Of a stretch of 64,000 bases of DNA, positions 1 through 7,149 are shown one piece after another. The notes under the pieces are model-generated. The model searched no databases. It was not told the origin of the DNA and saw nothing but the letters and a program-made list of their open reading frames with translations. Source of the DNA: Paraglaciecola algarum (GTDB lineage Bacteria > Pseudomonadota > Gammaproteobacteria > Enterobacterales > Alteromonadaceae). Every line of letters starts with the position of its first letter. Position 1 is the stretch's first letter. Made by a program: the position numbers and the translations under genes. The stretch lies in the NCBI RefSeq assembly GCF_021532655.1, contig NZ_JAKGAS010000001.1, positions 558,001-622,000 on the forward strand, written 5' to 3'.

Positions 1-612
1 AGTGTTAGAGTAGATGATACTGCGCCATTCGAATGGGGTCATAGTGAGGCGCTAAAAGCCGAACTGCTAGATTACCCTGTGGGTAAGCACACGGTTAAAG
101 CGGTGGTTTCTGACAGTGAAGGGTTAACCGCCGAAGCGACTATCCAGCTTGTTGTTGCCGAAACCGTTGTCGCGCCTACGTTAAGTTTTACCAAAGGTGA
201 ACAAACCCTAACCGCAGGATATAGTGATATTAGCTTAGCTGTTGATGCATCAACATCAATGACAACCAGAACGGTTAAACATGTAAGTTTGTATCTTGAT
301 GATGTGCTAGTTTCAGAAGATCTCAGCTCACCCTATGAGTGGACTCAATCAAGTGCTGCATTAGTGGGATTAGCTGTAGGCAGTTACACTGTAAAAGCTA
401 TTGTCACAGATAGTGGTGACTCAACCGTTGAAGCTACCGCTACACTAACAGTTGTTGCTGCGCCACCAGAGCCAACTCCAACTCCGCCGCCAGCACCGGT
501 TACACCGCCAGCATCAAATCAAGGTGGATCGTCAGGTGGTGGTAGTTTGAATTTATTTTTGCTATTGAGCCTATTGGCTGTTTGTTTTATTCGCCGTAAT
601 TCAGGCAAATAA
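1..612 (+). CDS. 3' part of a secreted Ig-like protein with a GlyGly-CTERM tail
   Basis: The frame is open from base 1, so the gene starts before the window; the ATG/GTG codons inside are internal. The visible 203 residues contain two Ig-like beta-sandwich repeats of the kind with LDDVLVSED and a closing YTVKAIVTDS motif, then a Pro/Thr linker, then GGSSGGGSLN, a hydrophobic helix and a basic end (FIRRNSGK). That tail is a GlyGly-CTERM signal, which in Vibrio, Shewanella and Alteromonas relatives is processed by rhombosortase for surface display or secretion through type II secretion. The catalytic part lies outside the window; given the sulfatases downstream a polysaccharide lyase or glycosidase is likely, but this is inference. 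The last 162 coding bases are duplicated at 5736-5897. Confidence 0.85.
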   Translation, partial: SVRVDDTAPFEWGHSEALKAELLDYPVGKHTVKAVVSDSEGLTAEATIQLVVAETVVAPTLSFTKGEQTLTAGYSDISLAVDASTSMTTRTVKHVSLYLDDVLVSEDLSSPYEWTQSSAALVGLAVGSYTVKAIVTDSGDSTVEATATLTVVAAPPEPTPTPPPAPVTPPASNQGGSSGGGSLNLFLLLSLLAVCFIRRNSGK

Positions 613-761
613 ATAATAATTATCACGTTATACAGTTCGTCTTGATAACCCGCTTGGAAGGAATGCTTAAGCGGGTTTTAGGAAAATAATTGCAATAGAG
701 AGCAATAAAAGGCGATGAATGAGGGTTTAGAAGAGTCCTAATTCTAAATTTATGTTAGTTG
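451..761 (+). repeat. 311-bp duplication, copy A
   Basis: This stretch is repeated at 5736-6046 in the same orientation with a constant offset of 5285 bases. I count two mismatches in 311 positions. It covers the linker and GlyGly-CTERM end of the first gene, its stop codon, the terminator and about 80 bases beyond. The two copies bracket the three-sulfatase cluster. Confidence 0.95.
647..679 (+). terminator. Terminator of the GlyGly-CTERM gene
   Basis: A perfect 9-bp stem, AACCCGCTT (647-655) pairing with AAGCGGGTT (669-677), has a 13-base loop and a short run of T. It lies 35 bases after the stop codon of the first gene. The same structure recurs at 5932-5964 within the duplication. Confidence 0.75.
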
Positions 762-794
762 CAGTCCACGTGTGAAATTGAACGGGAATTTTAT
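761..794 (-). pseudogene. Relic of a solute-binding-protein gene
   Basis: Immediately after duplication copy A ends, 34 bases match 6461-6494, an internal part of the intact solute-binding gene, with five mismatches. Relative to that gene about 415 bases are missing between the stop-codon end and this fragment, and the rest of the gene is absent. It is a decayed stub; identity is lower than in the 311-bp repeat, so it may come from a diverged paralog. Confidence 0.6.
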
Positions 795-1009
795 GAAACG
801 TTTATTAAAAAAATAACGACGTATGCCCCCTTAGCGGACGGCCCCGATCGTTTTAAACGCGGCACTGACGGTATAAAACGTACTGATTGCATTAGTAACG
901 GTTCAAAAAATTTCTAACGACTTTTCAATTAGCGATAAAACACAGCTACCCAATAATTTTAAACGTCTAAAATTTGACAGGTAAAACCAACAACAAAAGA
1001 GTAACCTTA

Positions 1010-2479
1010 ATGAAATTAAACACTTTATTAGTAACCTGCACTTTAACTTTAACGGCAGCTTGTGGCGGTAAGCCAACGCCAGTGAATACAGCCGTGATAG
1101 CAGATACTACCAAACCCAATATTATTATGATTGTTATCGACGATTTAGGTTGGTCTGATGTCGGTTACAACCAAACAACCGACTATTTTGAAACGCCTAA
1201 TATTGATGCACTGGCACAACAAGGTTTAGTTTTTGATCAAGCCTACGCAGGCGCAGCTAACTGTGCACCAAGCCGTGCGGTACTAATGTCGGGCCAGTAT
1301 GGACCACGACATGGCGTTTATACCGTATCACCATCTGACCGCGGAAAAGCTGAAACGCGTAAACTCATCCCGATAAAAAATAAACGCGGTCTTACTACTG
1401 ACGTGATCACCATAGCTGAATCATTGAAAACAGCAGGATATACCACCGGCCATTTCGGAAAATGGCATTTAGGCGCAGATCCAGATAAACAAGGTTTTGA
1501 TGTCAATGTTGCCGGTAGTCACCAAGGTATGACCTTTCATTACTTTAGCCCTTACCAATTACCGAACATTGAAGACGGCCCGAAAGGTGAATATTTAACC
1601 GAGCGTTTAACCACAGAGGTGATCGACTGGGTGAAATCAAGCAAAGACCAACCGTTTTTTGCGTATGTACCTTACTACACTGTACATACCCCTTATCAAG
1701 CCGTGGTTGATAAAGTAAACAAGTACCATGAAAAAGGCATTAAAAGTAAATCAGAAGCCACCTATGCGGCCATGGTTGAACATATGGATGACAATGTCGG
1801 TCGAATTTTTGATATGTTAGATTCAGAAGGTTTAGCCGAGAATACTGTGGTTATTTTCACCTCTGACAACGGTGGTTACCGCATGTCGTCATTCCCAACA
1901 CCACTTCGTGGCGGTAAAGGCTCTTATTATGACGGTGGTTTACGTGTGCCATTAATTGTTCGTTGGCCAGAAAAAGTTAAACCAGGCCTTGACCATACTC
2001 CAGTTATAAATGCTGATTTCTACCCAACCTTAGTTAACTTGGCGAACGCAGACCAGCCAAACCAAGTATTAGATGGTGTTGATTTAACTGCGCACTTATT
2101 AGGTCAGCAAGACATTGCCGAGCGTGATTTATTCTGGCATTTCCCAGTATATTTACAGGCACATCATGCACCAACCGACCAAGGGCAAGACCCGTTATTT
2201 AGAACCCGCCCTGGTAGTGCTATGAGAAGTGGCGACTGGAAATTGATCCAATACTTTGAAAACAACGAGTTTGAATTGTATGACCTAGCCAATGACTTAG
2301 CTGAAAAGAATAACCTTGCCAGTGTGCATCCAAGCAGGGTCACAGAATTAAAAACGAAACTGCAAGCATGGCAACAACAAATTGGCGCAGATATTCCAAC
2401 TAAGCTTAACCCTGAATATGATGCCAAGGTGAATCAACAACTTATTCGCAAGCAACTTTTAAAAGCGAAACCTCACTAA
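1010..2479 (+). CDS. S1-type (formylglycine) sulfatase, lipoprotein
   Basis: This enzyme hydrolyses sulfate esters from a sulfated glycan in the periplasm or at the outer membrane. Evidence is the metal-binding IDDLGW motif near the N-terminus, the maturation motif CAPSR with the formylglycine cysteine near residue 85, FGKWHLG, and the metal motif TSDNGG. The signal peptide ends in a lipobox (TLTAAC). The frame extends upstream to a TTG at 974, but the ATG at 1010 places the signal peptide correctly. It is about 490 residues, usual for the family, and is first in a three-sulfatase row with a 48-base gap to the next gene. The upstream 613-1009 region holds the end of the duplication, a gene relic and presumably the promoter. 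The position of the removed sulfate cannot be read from sequence. Confidence 0.9.
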   Translation: MKLNTLLVTCTLTLTAACGGKPTPVNTAVIADTTKPNIIMIVIDDLGWSDVGYNQTTDYFETPNIDALAQQGLVFDQAYAGAANCAPSRAVLMSGQYGPRHGVYTVSPSDRGKAETRKLIPIKNKRGLTTDVITIAESLKTAGYTTGHFGKWHLGADPDKQGFDVNVAGSHQGMTFHYFSPYQLPNIEDGPKGEYLTERLTTEVIDWVKSSKDQPFFAYVPYYTVHTPYQAVVDKVNKYHEKGIKSKSEATYAAMVEHMDDNVGRIFDMLDSEGLAENTVVIFTSDNGGYRMSSFPTPLRGGKGSYYDGGLRVPLIVRWPEKVKPGLDHTPVINADFYPTLVNLANADQPNQVLDGVDLTAHLLGQQDIAERDLFWHFPVYLQAHHAPTDQGQDPLFRTRPGSAMRSGDWKLIQYFENNEFELYDLANDLAEKNNLASVHPSRVTELKTKLQAWQQQIGADIPTKLNPEYDAKVNQQLIRKQLLKAKPH

Positions 2480-2527
2480 CATTTGTCTTTCAAACAAACA
2501 GTTACAAGCATAAATAAAGGAGCTCTC

Positions 2528-4006
2528 GTGAACAAACTATTGAAGTGCGCTAAAGCAGGTATTGTTAGCCTATTAGTGGCAACAACTATTAGCGCCTGTA
2601 CTTCCGCGGTAAATAGTGACCCGCAAACTCAAATCGCCAAAAAACAAGCTCCACAGCAATCGAAAAAACAAAACATAGTGATGATCATCGTTGATGATTT
2701 ACGGCCGGTATTAGGCGTATACGGCGACAAAAACGCCTATACCCCTAATATTGATGCTTTGGCGTCACAAGGGATCACCCTTAATCAAGCCTATGCCAAT
2801 GTCCCTGTTTGTGGTGCCTCACGCGCCAGTATGTTAACCGGCATTCGCCCGAACAAAACCCGCTTTATTGACTATAAAGCCAAAGCCGAAAAAGACGCTC
2901 CTGGCGCCAAATCATTACCGCAAGTGCTTCGCGAGTCAGGCTATCACACCATGGGAATTGGCAAAATCTTTCACAACAGCAAAGATTTAGCCAAGGTCAG
3001 TTGGAGTGAAAAACTGCAAAATGCCGGCATGGGCCATGCCACTCGCTTAAACCCTGATTCAGAAAATCACCTTAAAACGACTAAATTTAATAAACGTGGT
3101 AATGGTCCTTGGTACGAAACCATGGATGTCGCTGATGAAGCCTACCCTGATGGCAAAGTAAAAGAAAAAGCACTGAAAGCGTTAACTCGGCTTGCCAAGC
3201 AAGAGCAACCTTTCTTCTTAAGTGTTGGCTTTATTCGTCCGCATTTACCGTTTTATGCACCGAAAAAGTACTACGACTTGCATCCAAGAGAAAAATTCAG
3301 CCCATTTTTTGACCGTAACAAGCCACGTAACGCACCTAAATCACTAAATGGCTCTGGCGAAATTCACACTTACCATTTTAAAGACTACACCTACAACAGT
3401 GATGCTTTCCATGTGTCGTCATTACAAGGATATTATGCATCCGTCAGTTATATTGATGCCTTGGTAGGTGATGTCATCGCGCAAATAGATAGCCTTGGCC
3501 TACGTGACAACACCACTATTATGTTAATCAGCGATCATGGTTTTAATTTAGGTGAGCATAATTTCTGGACGAAACATACTATGTTAGAAACCTCACTGCG
3601 CATTCCGATGATTATCGCAGGCCCTAATATTGCTCAAAATGAAAAGACCGATGCTTTAGTCGAATTAGTTGATGTGTTCCCAACGATCACCGAAATCACC
3701 AAGGTTAGCCCGCCAGCAACGGTTCAAGGGCAAAGTTTTGTAAAATCGTTACAAAACGCATCGGTTAACCATAAAAAACAAATTTATAGCCGCTTTAAAA
3801 AAGGTGACTCGGTAGTGAACGATGACTTTATCTTTACCTCGTATACCACTGCCGATAACACCATTGAAGAGATGCTATATGATCATAAAGTTGACCCGCA
3901 TGAAACCAATAACGTGGTTAATGAGGCAAGTTACCAAGCGGTTGCCACTAAAATGCGCGCTCAGTTAACCGCTTGTATCACACAGCAACAATGCCAAACG
4001 CATTAA
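2528..4006 (+). CDS. S1-type sulfatase, iduronate-2-sulfatase-like, lipoprotein
   Basis: This formylglycine sulfatase has the maturation motif CGASR (Cys near residue 95), metal motif VDDLRP, the RPHLPFYAPKKYYDL stretch typical of iduronate-2-sulfatase-like enzymes (SulfAtlas S1_7 type, assigned by memory of the family), and SDHGFNLGEHNFWTKH. The best start is the GTG at 2528: a strong ribosome site AAAGGAG (2515-2522) sits just upstream and the signal peptide with lipobox (TTISAC) follows directly; the longer TTG-initiated frame from 2483 lacks this. It is the middle gene of the sulfatase trio, 29 bases before the next. The alanine in the Cys-X-Ala-X-Arg motif is a known variant. It resembles the sulfatase at 37094-38545. 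Confidence 0.88.
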   Translation: MNKLLKCAKAGIVSLLVATTISACTSAVNSDPQTQIAKKQAPQQSKKQNIVMIIVDDLRPVLGVYGDKNAYTPNIDALASQGITLNQAYANVPVCGASRASMLTGIRPNKTRFIDYKAKAEKDAPGAKSLPQVLRESGYHTMGIGKIFHNSKDLAKVSWSEKLQNAGMGHATRLNPDSENHLKTTKFNKRGNGPWYETMDVADEAYPDGKVKEKALKALTRLAKQEQPFFLSVGFIRPHLPFYAPKKYYDLHPREKFSPFFDRNKPRNAPKSLNGSGEIHTYHFKDYTYNSDAFHVSSLQGYYASVSYIDALVGDVIAQIDSLGLRDNTTIMLISDHGFNLGEHNFWTKHTMLETSLRIPMIIAGPNIAQNEKTDALVELVDVFPTITEITKVSPPATVQGQSFVKSLQNASVNHKKQIYSRFKKGDSVVNDDFIFTSYTTADNTIEEMLYDHKVDPHETNNVVNEASYQAVATKMRAQLTACITQQQCQTH

Positions 4007-4035
4007 TCCTGTTGTTAACAAAATAAGGACTTAAC

Positions 4036-5535
4036 ATGAAAAACCAGTCTATTGTCACCCTGTTGTTCAGCTTGCTGGCTTTGCAGTTTGCAGGTTGCTC
4101 AAATGAGCCACTGACAACACCAGCAGCAAGTAGCAAAAAGCTCGAAAAACCTATAGATACTAGTGCTAGTCGCCCTAACATTATTTTTTACCTAGCTGAT
4201 GATCAAGACATTACCGATTACGGTGTATACGGTAATGAAAAAGTGCATACGCCATCAGTTGATCGACTTGCCCATGAAGGTATTATGTTTAAGCACGCTT
4301 TTACTGCGCAAGCGATTTGCGCACCAAGCCGCACACAACTTTTTACCGGTAAATATCCCTTAAAAAATGGCGCTTTTGCCAATCACACACCAACGCGTCC
4401 AAACATTAAATCAGTAACCAAACAAATGCGCGCCTTAGGTTACGAGGTGGTACTTGCTGGTAAAAGCCATGTAAAACCGGCCAGTGTTTATGACTGGGAT
4501 CAGGAATGGCAACCCGTGCCAAAAAAAGGTGTTCCGCGAGACTACATTCCGTTAGCTGATATTGAAAAATATTTTCAGACAACCACCAAACCTTTTGTGA
4601 TGTTTATCGCCTCAAAATACCCTCATGGTAAGTATTTTGACGTTAAAAACCCTGATGCCGATAAACTTAAATTTCACCCCTTTGATCAGCACCTAAAAAG
4701 CAATAAAAAGTACATTAAAAAAAGAGCCGGTTACTATCGCAGTATTGAAGAAGACAATACCCAACTAGCGCATGTATTGCGTATGGTTGATACACATTTA
4801 ACCGATAACACCTTATTTATTTACAGCGCCGACCATGGTGTATCGGGTAAGTTTTCAGTGAAAGATATTGGTTTAAATGTGCCTTTTGTGGTGCGCTGGC
4901 CAAGTGTTATCAAAGCAGGCTCGCGCTCTGAGCAACTTGTGCATTATACCGACGTATTACCAACGTTTATTGATGCCGCAGGCGGTCAGCCTGAGCCAAG
5001 TATGGACGGCAAAAGCTTTTTGAATATTTTAAAAGGTGAAGATAAAGCGATCCATCAATATGTTTATGGTGTCCGTACCAATCAAAACATTATTAATGCC
5101 CGCGTTTTCCCGTCACGGATGATCCGCGATATTCGTTACAAATACATTCGTAATTTCAACGCACTTGAAGTGCTGGACCAAAACTTAACCGACAAGGCCA
5201 ATATTAATGCGTTTCTTGAACTCGGCGCTCAACGCCACAAGAACGAACCTTTTGAAGAGTTATATGATTTAACCAATGATCCGTTTGAACAAAATAACCT
5301 AATTTCCGAGCCAAGCTTAATCACGGTAAAAGCACGGTTACAAACACAATTATTTGCGTGGATGAAAACGCAAGGCGATTTCCTCAATGAAGGCTTTGGC
5401 AATGTGCCTATCATTACCGCGCCTACGTTTAAGCTCGATCAGAACAAACCACCAATAAGAACCGATGTGCCGAAAGCGCTGCAAAACACTTTAAACCCTG
5501 AAGACTACTTTATTATTGATCATTGGCGTAAGTGA
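4036..5535 (+). CDS. S1-type sulfatase, lipoprotein
   Basis: This is a third formylglycine sulfatase, 499 residues. It has a lipobox (LQFAGC), metal motif LADDQD, maturation motif CAPSR (Cys95), and a C-terminal metal motif SADHG. A good ribosome site (AAGGA) precedes the ATG. The C-terminal extension of about 60 residues beyond the usual NDPFEQNNL motif is Pro-rich and ends FIIDHWRK. Adjacent sulfatases with different sequences usually remove sulfates from different positions or at different stages of breakdown; this is inference. It closes the trio, and no clear T-run terminator follows, only the hairpin region at 5611-5665. Confidence 0.9.
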   Translation: MKNQSIVTLLFSLLALQFAGCSNEPLTTPAASSKKLEKPIDTSASRPNIIFYLADDQDITDYGVYGNEKVHTPSVDRLAHEGIMFKHAFTAQAICAPSRTQLFTGKYPLKNGAFANHTPTRPNIKSVTKQMRALGYEVVLAGKSHVKPASVYDWDQEWQPVPKKGVPRDYIPLADIEKYFQTTTKPFVMFIASKYPHGKYFDVKNPDADKLKFHPFDQHLKSNKKYIKKRAGYYRSIEEDNTQLAHVLRMVDTHLTDNTLFIYSADHGVSGKFSVKDIGLNVPFVVRWPSVIKAGSRSEQLVHYTDVLPTFIDAAGGQPEPSMDGKSFLNILKGEDKAIHQYVYGVRTNQNIINARVFPSRMIRDIRYKYIRNFNALEVLDQNLTDKANINAFLELGAQRHKNEPFEELYDLTNDPFEQNNLISEPSLITVKARLQTQLFAWMKTQGDFLNEGFGNVPIITAPTFKLDQNKPPIRTDVPKALQNTLNPEDYFIIDHWRK

Positions 5536-5610
5536 CCATTGGCAAAAAAGCAATTAACAACGCCTTAATATTGAGCGTAACACCTGAATAAAGATGAGGT
5601 CTGAGCTACT

Positions 5611-5665
5611 ACAGTTTTAAAAACCTCCCTTACTCCCACAAGAAACTGTAAGGGCTAAGGGAGGT
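5611..5665. other. Interleaved inverted repeats downstream of the sulfatase trio
   Basis: Two stems interleave: ACAGTTT (5611-5617) with AAACTGT (5643-5649), and ACCTCCCTTA (5623-5632) with TAAGGGAGGT (5656-5665). They could fold as alternatives or as an H-type pseudoknot. The second stem alone could act as a weak terminator but is followed by AATTACTG and not a T run. The rest of 5666-5735 shows no gene. Confidence 0.4.
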
Positions 5666-5735
5666 AATTACTGTATATTTGGCTCTGTTCCAGAATATTG
5701 TTGTCGATGCCATAAGTTATTGATGCAACAAAAGA

Positions 5736-5897
5736 GTTGTTGCTGCGCCACCAGAGCCAACTCCAACTCCGCCACCAGCACCGGTTACACCGCCAGCATC
5801 AAATCAAGGTGGATCGTCAGGTGGTGATAGTTTGAATTTATTTTTGCTATTGAGCCTATTGGCTGTTTGTTTTATTCGCCGTAATTCAGGCAAATAA
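5736..5897 (+). pseudogene. Headless GlyGly-CTERM gene end
   Basis: This is the second copy of the Pro/Thr linker plus GlyGly-CTERM tail, with the stop at 5895-5897. In frame there is a stop at 5721 and no start codon, so only the tail survives. One of the two substitutions changes Gly to Asp (GGDSLN against GGGSLN). Confidence 0.8.
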
Positions 5898-6046
5898 ATA
5901 ATAATTATCACGTTATACAGTTCGTCTTGATAACCCGCTTGGAAGGAATGCTTAAGCGGGTTTTAGGAAAATAATTGCAATAGAGAGCAATAAAAGGCGA
6001 TGAATGAGGGTTTAGAAGAGTCCTAATTCTAAATTTATGTTAGTTG
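5736..6046 (+). repeat. 311-bp duplication, copy B
   Basis: This is the second copy of 451-761 (two mismatches). Its right end reaches into the last codons of the reverse-strand solute-binding gene (stop codon at 6040-6042), so the ancestral arrangement was GlyGly-CTERM gene end followed by this convergent gene. It includes a copy of the terminator at 5932-5964. Confidence 0.95.
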
Positions 6047-6879
6047 GCTTTTGCCCATAACTCTTTTCTGTTTACTGGAATAGTAGTTGGGATGTATGGA
6101 TTGTCTAAGTTAAATACTTTACGAGCTTGTAGTTTGAATGAAGCCATTTCACTACCAAAAGCCTGATTGAACAATTTTTCGAAGCTACCATCAGCTAAGG
6201 CTTTTTCTAAGCCTATTTTGATATCGTTTGCTAGTTCGATATTGTTCTTACTTACATAAAAGTAATAGGCACTTGGGTACTTTATTAAAATATAGGGGTC
6301 GATCATTAAATTTAACTCGGGATATAAGGTTAAATCTCGTTTAACTTCCAAAAACGACCGAGGTAAATAATCAATTCTTTTTTTATGTAGCATTTGAAAA
6401 AGCCCTTTGAAATTAGTGCCTTTAGCCACTTTAATCTTATTATGTTCAAATATTTTGGTTGCTGTCCAAGTATGGAATTGTACGGGAATTTTATTTTTAA
6501 ACTCTTGTTCAGTTTTTATATTTTTAAATAGATCGGGGTTGTTCTGATTGATTATGGCTAGGCGCCAACCTTTTAAGCCTCTTAATATTGGAAAGTAAAT
6601 CGCTTGATAGGTTTTTTCACGACTAGTGGTTGACGAGCCATTCATGACGTCAATGTCACTTCCTTGTGCTAAAAGGTTAAAAGCGCGCTGTTTAGGTAAT
6701 GCTAGGCCATATCGTTTAACCCGATAATTTTTCTCAGGAGTATAGGATAATGCATGGCTAAGTAACTTTGTGTAATACACATTCTGTTCTTTTGCTGCGT
6801 ATATGACGTCTTTGGCAAATAAATGTTTAGATGAAAAAGAGACCATAACGAAAATGATAGTACAAATACACTTTCTCAT
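6040..6879 (-). CDS. Periplasmic solute-binding-like protein (SBP_bac_3 type)
   Basis: The protein has about 279 residues with an N-terminal signal peptide (start MRKCICTII, cut near HLFA-KD). It looks like a two-lobed type II solute-binding domain of the kind in polar amino-acid ABC transporters, with a late ALADGSFEKLFNQAFG motif resembling the usual A-DGT-KI--KW element. No permease or ATPase is adjacent, which is common for stand-alone proteins of this sort in Alteromonadales. The start at 6879 is chosen because TGGAGA lies just upstream; the frame runs on to 6957 without support. The ligand is unknown. Its 3' end lies inside duplication copy B. Confidence 0.65.
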   Translation of the reverse strand: MRKCICTIIFVMVSFSSKHLFAKDVIYAAKEQNVYYTKLLSHALSYTPEKNYRVKRYGLALPKQRAFNLLAQGSDIDVMNGSSTTSREKTYQAIYFPILRGLKGWRLAIINQNNPDLFKNIKTEQEFKNKIPVQFHTWTATKIFEHNKIKVAKGTNFKGLFQMLHKKRIDYLPRSFLEVKRDLTLYPELNLMIDPYILIKYPSAYYFYVSKNNIELANDIKIGLEKALADGSFEKLFNQAFGSEMASFKLQARKVFNLDNPYIPTTIPVNRKELWAKAN

Positions 6880-7149
6880 TTTATTTCTCCAGCAAGCTTG
6901 CGAATAAAGTGTGATGTAATTTAATAGTTTTATTCCCAACGCCTCAAAGATTAACATTTCAGTAACCTAATGTTAACCTTTTAACCATCATTAAAACACT
7001 ATGGCCAGTGAGTTACCATGATTGATTTGGGTGTTTTTTGATTATTTTTGTTGGATCGTTGATTGATTTGCAGGCATCATAGAAACACTTGTACTTGTTA
7101 AATTGTGGTTAAAAACAGAATGTTAAGAGAAATAAAGTATATTGGCGGC

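Noticed and set aside
2164..2427. Reverse frame inside the first sulfatase gene
   Set aside because: It lies wholly opposite a well-supported coding sequence and is an antisense shadow; the same applies to the other frames inside called genes.
5680..5735. Insertion-sequence end next to the duplication
   Set aside because: GGCTCTGTTCCAG resembles an IS6-family terminus only loosely; no matching opposite end or transposase fragment was found.
451..6046. CRISPR array or prophage attachment sites as an explanation of the repeats
   Set aside because: There are only two copies, each 311 bp, with coding content, and no integrase, phage or cas genes lie nearby.
7105..7149. Start of the rhamnosidase at the GTG 7105
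   Set aside because: It would put 15 charged residues before the lipoprotein signal peptide; the ATG at 7150 gives a standard signal, though its ribosome site is poor.
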